Shown: one piece after another, positions 33,040-45,190 of the stretch
How the letters are laid out: every line of letters starts with the position of its first letter
Numbering within the stretch: the first letter of the stretch is position 1
NCBI GenBank assembly: GCA_964036045.1
Contig: OZ038378.1
Span: 138,724,765 to 138,788,764, forward strand
DNA from: Eutreptiella sp. 'Long Island Sound 2002'
Lineage: Eukaryota; Euglenozoa; Euglenophyceae; Eutreptiales; Eutreptiaceae
DNA length: 64,000 bases
Reading direction: 5' to 3'
The notes under the pieces: generated by a model
Database searches by the model: none
Seen by the model: the letters and a program-made list of their open reading frames with translations, nothing else
What the model was told of the DNA's origin: nothing
Position numbers and translations under genes: made by a program

Positions 33040-36000
33040 AACCTGGCCGAAATTTCGGCCAGTTTGTGCCAAAACAATCAAAACACATGGTGTCATTCAC
33101 CAGACAGGACGAAGCTGGCCGAAACTTCGGCCAGGTCCTTCAAAACTTGAAATAACATCACGGAAATGGATACCTTTGAGCTTTTTTGGAAGCTGGCCGA
33201 AATTGAGGCCAGCTTTTCCATTGGTTCCGTTGGAAACATGCATGTATATATACACCTTTTAACGCTTTTGGCCGAAATTTCGGACAGCTCTTTGGTTTAA
33301 CGTTGAATGACTATACTCATTTTCATTTTTTTAAGAGCAGGCCGAAATTTCTCCCAGCTCTCTGGTCTAATCACCTTTCATACGCTCATATTCACCTTTT
33401 TTGCCAGTCGGGTCCAAAAACATCACAACTCATGGTGTTATTTACCAGACAGGCCCAAGCTGGCCGAAATTTGGGCCAGGTCCTTCAAAACTTGAAATAA
33501 TGTCACAGAAATGGATACCTTTGAGCTTTTTTGGAAGAGGCCGAAATTGAGGCCAGCTTTTCCATTGGTTCCATTGGAAGCTTCTTTGTGTATATACACC
33601 TTTTAACGCTTCTGGCCGAAATTTCGGCCGACTTTTTGGTTTAATGTTGAATGACTATACTCATTTTCATTTTTTTAAGGGCTGGCCGAAATTTCTCCCA
33701 GCTCTCTGCTCTAATCACCATTCATACACTCATATTCGGCTTTTTTTGCCGGTGTGGCCGAAATTTCGGCCAGCATTTCCTGTTTCTGCGCATATCAGCA
33801 ATTGTTTTCCCATCCAACACAGTTTGTTTGGTTCCAGGGTTTCCACAAAACCCACCTATGCACCACAAGTAAAAGAGCAGCGAAGTTACGGTTCGTTGAA
33901 CAGCAAACAAAACTACCCCCAAAAGAATAAAGGTGTATTTCCTATTTTTATGAACCTAGCCGAAATTTCGGCCAGCTTTTCCAAGAACATCAAAACACAT
34001 GGTCTTATTCACCGGACAGGCCCAAGCTGGCCGAAATTTCAGCCAGGTCCTTCAAAACTTGAAATAACGTCACCGGAATGGATACCTATGACGGTAGATA
34101 TGCGCAAAGAGCACAGGTGCACTGACATTTGAAGATGGTGTACAATGTACGACACTCAATGACAAGCAAATACTTGCCAACTGACAAATCCACACTGGCT
34201 ATGGGAAAAAGCAATAGCAGTACACCAAAAACACTTAGGGACGCAGATGCTGGCCAAAATTTCGGCCAACCTTCGTACCGGCAAACAATGTAACCCGTTG
34301 GGAATGGCAGTAGGCAACAGGAGACATACGAATGACTTTATAAAAAACAAGATCTTGGATGTAATCCACAGGCGGTGCGGCCTTGAGATCGTCATAGCGC
34401 CGCTGCACACGATCCTCGGAAGATTTACGGACGTGGCCAATGCTTCGGTCGTGCTCTATTACAACTTGGTCAAAGAAAACTTTTATTTTGGTTGTTGACG
34501 TGACCCAGTCGGATAACGTGATGGTGGTTGATGAATTTTTCATGGGTGGTGCCTGGAGCTTCCCTTGAAGTCCCTCTGTGCTTGCCTTATCCCCGTCCGG
34601 TTGATGGGCAGGTTGGGATTGCCCATTTTCGGACGCAGCTTCAGCTGGAGGGGAAATAAGCACCTCCTGTGAATCCATTGCAGGCTCGGTCATGAAAAAG
34701 GATGCTACAGCAGGGGATTTCATGAAAGGAGAAATCACAAAGGTGGCAATAACAAGCGCAATTCAACCCAAAATGGCCCAAAATGGACGTCTTGACACGA
34801 ATGATGGAATACCATAGCCGAAATTTCGGCCAGCCCTGCACTGGATGTGACACCACTGTTCAAAACCGGGTTGCCGAGAAGCTGGCCGAATTTTCGGCCA
34901 GAAATGTGTGTCATTTGGAATCAGGGGTCCACACAAGGCAACTTTGGCCGAAACCTCGGCCAGCAAAATGCAAAACAGAGAATGTACACACAAAACAGTG
35001 GCAATGCGTGGCACACCCCATACGAGCATGACAGTTATAGTAATACCAGAGGGCATTAACGCTGTGAGAAGAAAGCAGCTTTATAGGAGTGTACGGTGTA
35101 ATATTTATGCACAACAAGAATTGCAAGTTGGCAGAAATTTCGGCCAGATGTTTTGGATGGGAAAACAATTGCTAATATGCGCAGAAATGGGACACACTGG
35201 CCGAAATTTTGGCCACATCGGCAAAGAAGCGGGATACGAGTGTATGAAAGGTGATAAGACCAGAGAGCCGGGAGAAATTTCGGCCAGCCCTTAAAAAAAT
35301 GAAAATGAGTATAGTCATTCAACACTAAACCAAAAAGCTGGCCGAAATTTCGGCCAGAAGCGTTAAAAGGTGTGTATACACATGCATGTTTCCAATGGAA
35401 CCAATGGAAAAGCTGGCCTCAATTTCGGCCAACTTCCAAAAAAGCTCAAAGGTATCCATTTCTGTGACATTATTTCAAGTTTTGAAGGACCTGGCTGAAA
35501 TTTCGGCCAGCTTGGGCCTGTCTGGTGAATACTACCATGTGTTTTGATTTTTTTGGCACACACTGGCAAAAAAGCCGAATATGAGCGTATGAAAGGTGAT
35601 TAGACCAGAGAGCTGGGAGAAATTTCGGCCAGCCCTTAAAACAATGAAAATGAGTATAGTCATTCAACGTTAAACCAAAAAGCTGGCCGAAATTCCGGCC
35701 AGAAGCATTAAAAAGTGGATATACACATGCATGTTTCCAATGGAACCAATGGAAAAGCTGGCCTCAATTTCGGCCAACTTCCAAAAAACCTCAAAGGTAT
35801 CCATTTCTGTGACATTATTTCAAGTTTTGAAGGACCTGGCTGAAATTTCGGCCAGCTTGGGCCTGTCTGGTGAATACTACCATGTGTTTTGATTTTTTTG
35901 GCACACACTGGCAAAAAAGCCGAATATGAGCGTATGAAAGGTGATTAGACCAGAGAGCTGGGAGAAATTTCGGCCAGCCCTTAAAACAATGAGAATGAGT

Positions 36001-36690
36001 ATGGTCATCAACGTTAAACCAAAAAGCTGGCCGAAATTTCGGCCAGAAGCGTTAAAAAGTGGATATACACATGCATGTTTCCAATGGAACCAATGGAAAA
36101 GCTGGCGTCAATTTCGGCCAACTTCCAAAAAACCTCAAAGGTATCCATTTCTGTGACATTATTTCAAGTTTTGAAGGACCTAGCCGAAACTTCGGTCAGC
36201 TCGGGCCTGTCTGGTGAATAAGACCATGTGTTTTAATGTTCTTGGAAAAGCTGGCCGAAATTTCGGCCAGGTTCATAAAAATAGGAAATACACATATATC
36301 CTTTGCTGGTAGTTTTGTTTGCTGTTCAACGAACCGTATCTTTGCTGTTCTTTCACTTGTGGTGTGTAGGTCGGTTTTGTGGAACCCCTGGAACCAAGAA
36401 GAATGTATTGGATGGGAAAACAATTGCTGATATGCGCAGAAAGAGGAAATACTGGCCGAAATTTCGGCCACACCGGCAAAAAAAAGCCCAGTATAAGTGT
36501 ATGAATGGTGATTAGAGCAGAGAGCTGGGAGAAATTTCGGCCAGCCCTTAAAGAAATGAAAATGAGTATAGTCATTCAACATTAAACCAAAAAGCTGGCC
36601 GAAATTTCAGCCATAAGCGTTAAAAGGTGTATATACACATGGATGTTTCCAATGGAGCCCAAAAGCTGGCCTCAATTTCGGCCAGCTTCA
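33040..36690. repeat. About 35 copies of an 18-bp palindrome, TGGCCGAAATTTCGGCCA
   Basis: Exact copies start at 33044, 33755, 35339, 36028, 36252 and 36453. Variants altered in one half (GGCCTCAATTTCGGCC, CTGAAATTTCGGCC, GGAGAAATTTCGGCC, GGCCGAAATTGAGGCC) recur every 60-130 bp across both arms and into the centre (34250, 34818, 34883, 34943, 35131, 35196). In the three frames the motif reads as AEISAS, RPKFRP or GRNFGQ, giving misleading repeat-like ORFs. Confidence 0.9.
34235..34738 (-). CDS. Hypothetical protein, 167 aa, centre of foldback element
   Basis: Minus-strand frame of 167 codons. The first 145 residues come from the single-copy centre: a Ser/Ala/Gln-rich start, then STTITLSDWVTSTTKIKVFF and a mixed charged segment. 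The last 20 residues are translated from a palindrome copy (GTKVGRNFGQHLRP), so the natural end is doubtful. No domain recognised, and it is too short for a transposase. It may be a captured fragment or a chance frame. Confidence 0.35.
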   Translation of the reverse strand: MISPFMKSPAVASFFMTEPAMDSQEVLISPPAEAASENGQSQPAHQPDGDKASTEGLQGKLQAPPMKNSSTTITLSDWVTSTTKIKVFFDQVVIEHDRSIGHVRKSSEDRVQRRYDDLKAAPPVDYIQDLVFYKVIRMSPVAYCHSQRVTLFAGTKVGRNFGQHLRP

Positions 36691-36890
36691 AAAAAACCTC
36701 AAACATGATACACTAGATGAAGCGGATACCTAAGGCTAACACATCACCACCTATTTCAATGGATGTCACACAACGCTGGTACCAACATTGCTCCAATATG
36801 TCAAATAGATTACTCAAACTAGAAATGTAGAATATTCTCACATCGTGCGTATATGGGGTCCTAGAGGGCGGGCAACTTGTGACGCCTAAG

Positions 36891-36895
36891 CATCT
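36891..36895 (+). repeat. Target site duplication of foldback element, right (5 bp)
   Basis: CATCT, identical to 32612-32616, immediately outside the right terminal repeat. Confidence 0.6.
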
Positions 36896-37074
36896 CATGA
36901 TTCCCAATTCATTGTGCCCAAACCGCTTCGTGCCAAAGGCGTCATAGCTCAAGCTCAAGCTCACAAAGATGCCGGAAGTGAAAAAAAAGACTTTGTGCAT
37001 GCTTCAACTACTCATCAGAGTAATGATGTGAGCCGGGGAAAAAAAGACGGGGGAAAAAAGACGGGGAAAAAAGG

Positions 37075-39366
37075 ATGGAGAAGGAAAGGGCCACAAATGT
37101 GTTTGTTCGCCCCACGTTCGCAAAGGGGCCTCCCGCCCTCTCTCAAGAGGACGAAGACATGGCCTTTGTTGAAACAATAGATGTATCCTCCGACTCGGAA
37201 AACGACTCTCTCCTTGGCCACTCTCCCTTAGACCCACATGATGCAATGGCTTTGGCCACCGACACCAACCCGAGCTCCCAACGAGTCCGGCCCTCAAACG
37301 GGTATAAAGAATTGTATCGTTGTGCTTTCAAACAAGCTCCCGATAGTTTGGGCTGTGGACGTCCATCTCTCTTGCGTAGTGCTAATGAGAAAGCGGATAC
37401 ACGCTATCCCATGCCGTCATGCAATGCGTTGGGACAAGCTTCCCTTACGCTAGCGTCCGATGCCGGTTTGTTCACCCCTCTTCCCATGAATCCCATACGG
37501 TTTGCACGCACTTTTCAATCACAAGGCACGTTGCCAAATGGCTTTCCTGAGGCCAGGGACTTGACCGCCGACGTTCAGTCCGGCAAGGTTCAAATTCGTG
37601 GACAATCAAGATTTTCTAACGTAGACCAATTTTCTGCCACGCCCCCATTGTATTTGGACACTTCCCCTCTCCCGCCCACGGATTTGTTGAAACCACTCTC
37701 CCCGCCGCCCCAAGTCCTTTTAAGTGGGGATGGCCTACCATACTCGGGTTTCCTACGTTCGACTTCGGTAGCAGACATGCCTGGTTTTGATTGGACCAAA
37801 CTAATCGGTACGGTTTCCTTCATGATGCTGTCCGCCTTCGCCCCTTTTCAAGACGATGAATCCTTTCTTTCACACAAGACCATTGTGAAACACTTGGTCA
37901 ACGTCTTGCGCGAATCGAAAAAAACAAAACAAACAGACAATGGTCTGGCTTGCCTACCCGTCCCGCACGAACGTTGCGGACCCCGAGCTTGCGACCATTT
38001 TGGACCGCCGAATTGATCTCATCCCCTCCCTGCCATACCTCAACTTGTCCGTTGTTTGCCCTGTCATCCACCTCGCCCAACGCGCTGCTGTCAATCACAT
38101 CACTGTGTTGATTGAAGATCTCCCCACTCCCAACGACAACCCTTTGAAGGTTTTTCAGCTAACTTCCAAACCAGTGGCCAAAGACCATGTTCCCAAAGTG
38201 GTAGAATGTTACCCGCGGGCCCAAGAACCTGCCATCTCCGTCCAAGGGCACTCCCGACCATTTTTCACACCAACCTCCACCAATTTTCAAATCCGTTTGG
38301 ATGTGCCCCAGGACATTGTACGAGACGTTGAGGGAACGGAAACACGCTAGAATATCAGCGGTACACTACCATTGATGTTGCTCATCAACGGTTTGTCACC
38401 GGACGATGGCTCCACCGTCTTACGCAACCTCACGGTGCCACGCATTACCAAACATCATTGGCCGGTGACCGTTAGTTCAGCTCCCGATGGGTACAAGGTT
38501 TTTGACTTCCATGTCCCCATGGACATCATGGCGAGGTCTTACGAAGAAGAGGAGGCATTGGCTGACAAGGGGGTCTCTTCTGCCTTGCTACACTCTTCCA
38601 TCAAGAGTTGCAGTATCATAGTCACCCACCAGCCGCCGTTCAAACCCGGCGCGCAGCGCAAGAAAAAATGCCTGTCAACGAAATCCGAGATGCCATCGAT
38701 ATGAACCCTCATTTGAGGAAAATTTTTTAGTTCATCAGTTTTTTGAACAAGTATGATACCTTTTGCATGGTAAAGGATGAAATACTCCTACAGCTGGCCA
38801 TCCAGGAGATCGAAAATCTTGGTGACCTACTGGTCATTTCTGCCACCACTCAGCAGCGCCTACGGGCCAAGGATGTGGTACGCACAGTGCAGCCGCCTCA
38901 TGTGTTGGTGAGGTTTTCACCCTCTGTCAGTGTTGCTGATGTGCTGCATGTCGTGTCAGTCTTAGGGCCCGTCGCCACACACCAACTCTTTCAACAAGCT
39001 GGATTGCTACTAGTGAGCTTCCAAGCTCCGCAGTCGGCGACTGCTGCCTACGGCTCCACCTTGCCCGGGCCTGTTTTCCTCACGTCAGGATCCCTTGCCG
39101 ACAACACAGCACTCTCACTCGAGGAAAGGCTGCAGCGCCTTGATCTGACTAGCTTGCCCACGGCAGCACTCAACGAATGCAACCTCGCGGCGGTGCCTAC
39201 TGCTCTACCCTCATTCTCACTTCCCGACATCCGTATGGACCTCCCCCCCCCCCCCGTCTCGTGCATCGCCTGCCTCACCCCCCCTGTCGGTTTCCCCATC
39301 AGCCGTGGGACAAGAAGAGGACGACCGCATGACCGGCCAACGAAAGAGAGCCATCGACGACGCTGA
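37075..39366 (+). pseudogene. LINE ORF1-like region, frame-broken
   Basis: The frame from 37075 is open to 38016; coding continues in another frame at 37940-38704 with a TAG at 38348-38350; the original frame resumes at 38743-39366. The two outer pieces share one frame. The N-terminal part is acidic then Pro/Ser-rich; residues from about 38860 read PPHVLVRFSPSVSVADVLHV and later GLLLVSFQAPQSATAAYG, which resemble the two strands of an RNA-recognition motif (inference). Position upstream of an endonuclease-RT ORF on the same strand fits ORF1 of a non-LTR retrotransposon. Compensating frame changes suggest decay. The start upstream of 37075 (frame 36914-37180) is uncertain because of the foldback insertion. 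Confidence 0.5.
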
Positions 39367-42300
39367 TGTCCCACCACCAACCGATAATGATGTCTCCCTT
39401 CGTAGTCCCCCCCCCCCCCTTGACACTCACAACTCCGCTGAGATGACCGCTGCCATTGCCTGCTTCACCCCCACTGCCCTCAAACGCCTACGTGTGCCTC
39501 TGCAAACACTCGTGCATGATGCCAGGTGGACAGGATCCTCGTATACAGATCTGGATTTGGTCTTCACGCAATGGTATGCCGGTTTGACGGTATATTCTTA
39601 CTGGTCCCACCTTACTGCAGTGGTCATCAGCGCCCACCGCAGCCTCACGGTGGCACAAGAGGTTGTCTGCTCCACTGTGGTATATGCCCTCCCAGCCATT
39701 GCTACATGTGTTGTCCTCACTGCTGCGCCTCGCATGCGGCAGGAAATACGTTTGCCGCCATGTCACACGTCGCAGTTGCCCGGTTTTCCACCGCTCCCCC
39801 TTCCCGCAGCCCCCCACCCCACCACTGCGTCACGTTTGCAGTTACCACTAGCTGAAACTCTTGAAGATAACCAGGAGCCAGAACACCCGCAACCACCAGG
39901 TTGTACATTTCTCTTTCTCACGGTGACTGCCGTAGTTATGCCATGCATACTGCGCGTGCTCGCAACCGCCGTCGCATACTTTTTGTCCATCATAACTACC
40001 CATACCTTGGTGTGTGCCGCTGTGACACGCTGCTCGCCCACAGGGCCTGCCCAGCCTACCGATCCGACGCGCCATATCAGAGCTGACTCCGTCAATCCTG
40101 GAGCTGATGCACTCGCAAGTGTGAGCCTGCTCCCTTTCTCCACGCATCTTACGCGCACGCTTACACACTCCACACTCACTTTTGGCGCCCTCAATGTAGG
40201 AGGGGTCGAAATCACCCCCAATCACCTGTGTCACTTACTCGCCGGTTTCAACCCCCTCCCACACACACTGTCCCTGCAAGAGTTCCGGCCCGGTGCCTTG
40301 TCCTCTCTGCGTGACCACGAAAGGGTGGCTATGTACTGGGGTTACCACCTGTTACAAAGCTCCCCGTCCACGGCTGGCGTTGCCTTACTTGTACATACAT
40401 CCATTGCGCCGCACAAACCCGCTATGAAGACCATCATTGCTGGGCAACTCATCTCCACATCACTGCATCTCCACAACGACCCCTCAATGCCGCGCATCAC
40501 TGTGGCGTCTTTTTATGGCCCCCACACGTCTAAGGAGAGGCTCCCCTGTGAGGAGCATCTGGATCGCCTTGCCCGCGAGTGCGCTATTATATTGGGTGAT
40601 TATAATGCTGTGACACACGCCAGCCACACCACAGCCCTCCGTGCGCCCCTGTGGCCATGGCTGATTGCTAAAGAACGAGCTAGCTCGCTTTCTGACCTCC
40701 TGGTCCCAGAAGTCCACCCCGTACACTAGGGTGCGTAGGTACGCAGGCACACGCAGCTATCTAGACCGCGCGTACGGCACTCGCTGTTCAGCGCACTATT
40801 TCATGCGTCCGGGGCCCAGGTCCTAGACTTTTCGTCTGTCACTGGTGCACAAGATAAGGGCCCCATACTGATACACACAACACCATGGGCGCAGCCCCAC
40901 GTCCCTGAGGCGGGATGCGCCCTGTGGAATCGCAGAGATGTATCGCGCTTCCGCCGCGATATTTCGGCAGTTGCAGCTACATTACCACCCCCTACCATTG
41001 CCTGTGATACTGCGCACACATACCAACAGTTATGCACACACATGCTCGCTACTATGCGCTGGGTGAACTCCCAGAAGCCACCGTCCCCTCCACCCCAGAC
41101 AATGTGAGTGACTGGCGATCTATCGTACGGCAGCTGGGCAAGCCGGCCAAGCGAAGCTCCAAAACCTTCTACCAGCGCGTCAAACACACCCTCCTCACCC
41201 CCCCCGCCCAGTCCACGCTCCCGACACCCACTAGAAAAATACAACGTATCTCACAACGGAACACACCCTGGTCCTCCCATGCCCCGGATGTCATACCCCA
41301 GAGAACACGCTTGTGTGACCCCCCCCCAACTTTCCAGGAGCTGCGTGCCCTGGCCCGAGCGTCCAGAAAAAAGGTCACCCGGGCCGGACGGAGTCCCGCC
41401 GTACCTCCTGCACATACTCCCCGACACTGTTTTCAAGTTAGTACACGACTGCATCTCCCTCTGCTACTCTGAGGGTTACATACCACAGCCCTGGCTTGTC
41501 TCTGAGACATTTTGCCTGTTCAAGGGTAAGGGCCAGTGGCAGGACCCCGACCGGTGGAGGCCCATTGCCATGAGCAACTCCATCTACCACCTGTTTATGC
41601 GCTGGATTTAGTTCAAGCTCTACCCCCTAGTGTACCCCTACTTGCACCCCAACCAAATCGGCGGCCGGCAGGGCACGTCCACGGCGCACGCCACATAAAT
41701 TTTTCTCAACACTGTCGACTCCATACAGGACAAGGAGGCCCTGCTTGCTTTTGACATCTACCATGCCTTTGACAGCCCCCCAAAAACACTCATCCTTGGT
41801 GTTCTCGACCGGCTGGGGACCCCCTCCAAATTACTGCAGATAATTTCCCTGGTAATGGGGCAAGGGTCCACATTCCTACGAGGGGCGGAGGAGACAGTGT
41901 TTAGGACGACGCACGGCGTCAAGCAAGGCTGCCCCCTTTCCTGTTTTTTGTTCGTTGTTGTTTTTGAGATCCTGCTGCGTGTATTGGATCATCGTGGCAT
42001 CCCTTTCTCTGCGTATGTCGATGACATATGCTCCCCAGCGCCGTCCGGCCAGAGCCAGCATGTTGCCGAGGTTGTACAGGCCGCGCTCAGCCTGATCGCC
42101 TGCCAGGTCAACGCCAGGTCAGTGAGTCTCTTCGAATGCAACCCCTGCCCCCTGTCCTGCCCACTCTCCCCAAGTACTTGCACCCCTCCTACCCAATTCA
42201 GGTTGCCGGTTCATCGCCATGGTACACCGTCTCTGCGCCGTATCCGCAAGAGTGGAGGGTACAGGTACTGCATACATTTGCACGTGCCCCCTACCTCATG

Positions 42301-43833
42301 CATTTAGGCCACCCACTGTCCCCCTACCTCTGCCCTGATGCCTGCATTGAAGTTGTGCTACAAGAGCTGAGATCCCAACTAAATGAACTGAACTCCTAGC
42401 CCATCCAAGTGATTGACCGCGTCCCCTTAGTCAACACCATGGTGTTGCCGAGGCTCCTCCATGCTTCACACTTGTTGTCCATCACGTCCCTCTTGGAGAG
42501 GTGTATCTTCGGTGTCAGGGGCCTCCCGTCCCTTGTTGCTAAGAAGACGCTCTACACGTATCGTAGTCGTGGCCTGGGTCTGGGGTATTTCCCAGTCCTG
42601 CACCCCACTAGGGTTTTGGACTCACTACCCCGCAATCCGCGACTGCAAACCCTCTCCACATCCCCCCGCAACACACTCTCCCCGTACCATGCTTTCGTCA
42701 CTATTGTCTCCCTCCTCAGCCCTGACTCTGAGCCCCGACAGCCACCCGTACACGTCACGTGGGCAGCACAGCAGGTGCGGCGTGACGCCATCGAAGTGGC
42801 CCATGTGCAGGACTCACCGTGTACCTCCTACCCCCCCTGCGCCAGCCACCAGCGACTTACATAGATGGCAGCAAAATGGGTCAACCGCCCTCGTCTGGGG
42901 CTTCGGCAGTGATAGAGGATGGCCGCATTGCGGTATGCAGGGTGCCCGGTGACCCCAATTCGTATAAGGCCGAATTAGTAGGAGTGCTCCTAGGCTCCCA
43001 TTTTTCTGAAGTAGGGGACACCATCGGATTGCCAAGGCCCCATTGCATCTGCGCAGAGCGTGCGCCGCCCGATCAGACAGGCGCTATGGGTACGGGAAGT
43101 ACGCACATCCATCCTGGCCAAGTGCCAAGGCCTAGAGTGGGTTGAGGGACACACTGGCGACGTCCACAATGAGATGTCGCACAAGTATGCCAAAATCGGT
43201 AGAGCCCTCCCCCGACCCCCCCCGCAGAAACGCACAACCCCTTGGGATGTGATCCGGCACGGCGAACTCATGGCACCCCCCCATAAAGTGTGGACCCACA
43301 GCCTTTTCCCTTCACATGCCCACGAGGGTTTCCACCCCCTATCCTGGAGCCCCCTGCGCTTCCGGCGATTGGCGTGGCACAAGTGGCTCTTTGGGCTGCA
43401 ATCCCGCCTGGGATACGCACACTATGCCACCTTTTGGACTGACGCGCCCGTAAAGCGCCCCTGCCCCCACTGCCACCGCTTCCACAACCCGAGCCTGCAC
43501 GGCACACTGGCCTTCTGCACCAAGACCCACCCCCTCATTGATGCCTGGCTTTCCTCTTGGACAATAAGGTCTGAGGTCCTGACGTGGCGACATTCCGCCC
43601 AGCGAAAGGACCTTCGCATCGCTGGCCGGTGGGCCATTCCGCAGACCTTATACCACGTCCTAAAGGCCAAGCTAGGAGGGCTGCGCGGAGCGCGAAAGGC
43701 CGTGGGGCACTTCCAACAGCACGTGCTAGATAATGTTACTGCAGTTCTGGCCGATTCGGTCCCCACGAGACCACCGACGCGACCCAACCCCTTCAGCCCC
43801 GGTGACTGGTCCCAGCCCCCCAGCCTCTGCTGA
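39305..43833 (+). pseudogene. LINE ORF2: AP-endonuclease, reverse transcriptase, RNase H, CCHC-like finger
   Basis: Endonuclease motifs lie between 40175 and 40870: FGALNVGG, LQEFRP, ILGDYNAVTH, then in another frame SYLDRAYGT and a degenerate final box (TGAQDKGPI). RT motifs share one frame from 41108 to 42307 with stops at 41609 (TAG) and about 41696 (TAA): RSPGPDGVPPYLL, LLAFDIYHAFD (motif A), GVKQGCPLSCFLF (motif B) and AYVDD (42014-42025, catalytic box). A thumb-like part follows (42409-42864). RNase H is split over two frames: TYIDGSKMG, YKAELVGVLLGS and VEGHTGDVHNEMSHKYA (43141-43190). CPHCHRFHNPSLHGTLAFC (about 43460-43520) is a Cys/His finger typical of LINE C-termini. The first 290 codons of the 39305 frame are Pro/Thr-rich without a domain. 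Multiple frame breaks make it non-functional. Confidence 0.85.
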
Positions 43834-44365
43834 CCCCCCCCCCCCCGCACGCCCACAGGAGACTCCGCGATGCAGCATTGCTGTGCACCACCGCCCACCC
43901 ACTGCCTTGTACCGACCCAGCCGCCTGCTTGCTACGCCCCCCCCCCCGCCCGTGTCGTATGCCCATATTGGCCCTCCCTGCCCCGTGCCCCCCCCCCTCT
44001 CTGTACAGGACCATCAGAAGTGGAATCGGCTGCCTTCTCCTAAGCTAAGTGGTACACCTGCCATCAGGGCGCTGTACTTACACAGACTCTGCAGCAGCTT
44101 CACATGTTGTGTCGGTCTCTTGGACTATCTCCCTATTTTTTCTCTTGTGCTCTCCACACGTCGCTGTCTGTTTTCTGTGTGCACCGATGAGGAGCTGACA
44201 GTGCGTTTGCACTCACACCCGCCGCGCCTCGCTGGCAACAAATAGAGAGTTCCTGCCCGAAGTGACAGCTTGCTATCTCCTTCGCCCCTCCCCCGTCTCC
44301 TCTCCCAGGGCTTCCCACCAGGCTACAGCCCACATGCCCGGCACCCCCGCGAGAATCTAGGTCCC
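43834..44365. other. LINE 3' region up to the junction with the DIRS-like element
   Basis: C-rich sequence following the RNase H/finger ORF, with several C runs (43840, 43945, 43990). It can be read as LINE 3' untranslated region. A minus-strand frame passes through it but stops resembling a recombinase beyond HSTR, so the DIRS-like element ends at about 44365. Confidence 0.4.
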
Positions 44366-45190
44366 CCGGGGCTCGTGTAGAATGCGCGGAAAACGAATCC
44401 GTCTCCAGTTCCCCCAATTCCAGCAGGTGTTTCCTTAACCAGCGAGTAGTGAGACCGTTGATGGTATCAGACGATAAAGGCTTCCGTGGCTTTCGTAGGG
44501 ACACAAAAATCTCAGAACCCTCGTAATCACCAGTAGCCTCCAAATAACGCGCTAAGCAGCGCTGCGGATCAATTGACGGTGGCGTAACATTGTGAATAGG
44601 ATAACGTGCATAGTATCTCCTCCCTTTGCGCTTAGCAGAAATGAACCAAGGCTGAGCAGCGCGTTGGATATCCCTACGTGATCGCGCCAGATCAACGCCT
44701 CGGAACAAGGCAAAGAATCTCAAGGACAAAATGGCTTGCAAGCGCAGCTGAGCTTCCGTCTCCACAGGTTGCTGATGCATGACTTGTATAAGACGCCGTA
44801 CATCATAGAAACGATGATAATGAGGAACACTGACGAACCAGTCACGTTTCAAGTTGCGTAGCATACCCTCGAGACGTAGTTGCGAAAAGCACGGGAATAA
44901 ACACACTGCTGAATACGCCATACGCCCAGCACTTAAAGAATGCGTGCGTGAAAACTTCAAAAGTTGCACCGCCACCGTCATCAGTGGGATTTGACCAAAG
45001 CGCTCCACCTTTAACAGTGGAGCAAGCGCCGCGTCTTGTAACAAGAACGTACCAAACATGTGCCACGCAGAATTGTAACGTTTCAAGGTGTCCTTCCCGA
45101 TTTCATTGATGATAAGCGTCGCCTCTTCGTTGGTAGCTCCTCGCAATTGATAGTATTCACGCAAACATACGCCAAGGTCAACACGAAACG
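44366..45190 (-). pseudogene. Tyrosine recombinase of the DIRS-like element, 3'-truncated
   Basis: In the frame overlapping the RT ORF end, TNEEATLIINEIGKDTLKRY begins a core-binding domain (NSAWHMFGTFLLQ, RTHSLSAGRMAYSAV). The catalytic domain shows LRFFALFRGVDLARSRR (about 44675-44725, box I Arg) and FSAHSTR (about 44371-44392), the HxxR box in the form HSTR characteristic of DIRS-type recombinases. The expected W-x-S...Y segment does not follow in any frame; the open frame to 44133 is unrelated sequence. The missing nucleophile makes this copy inactive. Confidence 0.8.

Larger units (their letters stand above)
32617..36890. mobile_element. Foldback-type DNA element, 4,274 bp, non-autonomous
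   Basis: The left end CTTAGGCGTCACAAGTTGCC (extending CGCCC, 32617-32641) is exactly the reverse complement of 36866-36890: a 25-bp perfect TIR, flanked by the 5-bp duplication CATCT. Inside, large arms face each other: 33650-34080 matches the complement of about 36580-36150, and 33160-33540 matches the complement of about 35280-36140. The arms contain direct repeats of about 345 bp (starts aligned at 35357, 35702 and 36046) and about 35 copies of an 18-bp palindrome. The centre (34.1-35.05 kb) is largely single-copy with one 167-codon ORF and no recognisable transposase. Long inverted arms built of internal tandem repeats define foldback elements; the superfamily is unknown. Confidence 0.8.

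Noticed and set aside
36196-36582. ORFs in the foldback arms with repeated RPKFRP/AEISAS words (also 33644-34132 and 34908-35294)
   Set aside because: The repeated words are the palindrome read in different frames; arms on both strands give the same peptides.
39305-40170. Membrane protein in the first 290 codons of the LINE ORF2 frame (hydrophobic, Pro/Thr-rich)
   Set aside because: It precedes the endonuclease in the same frame, has no consistent transmembrane pattern, and overlaps broken ORF1/ORF2 linker sequence.
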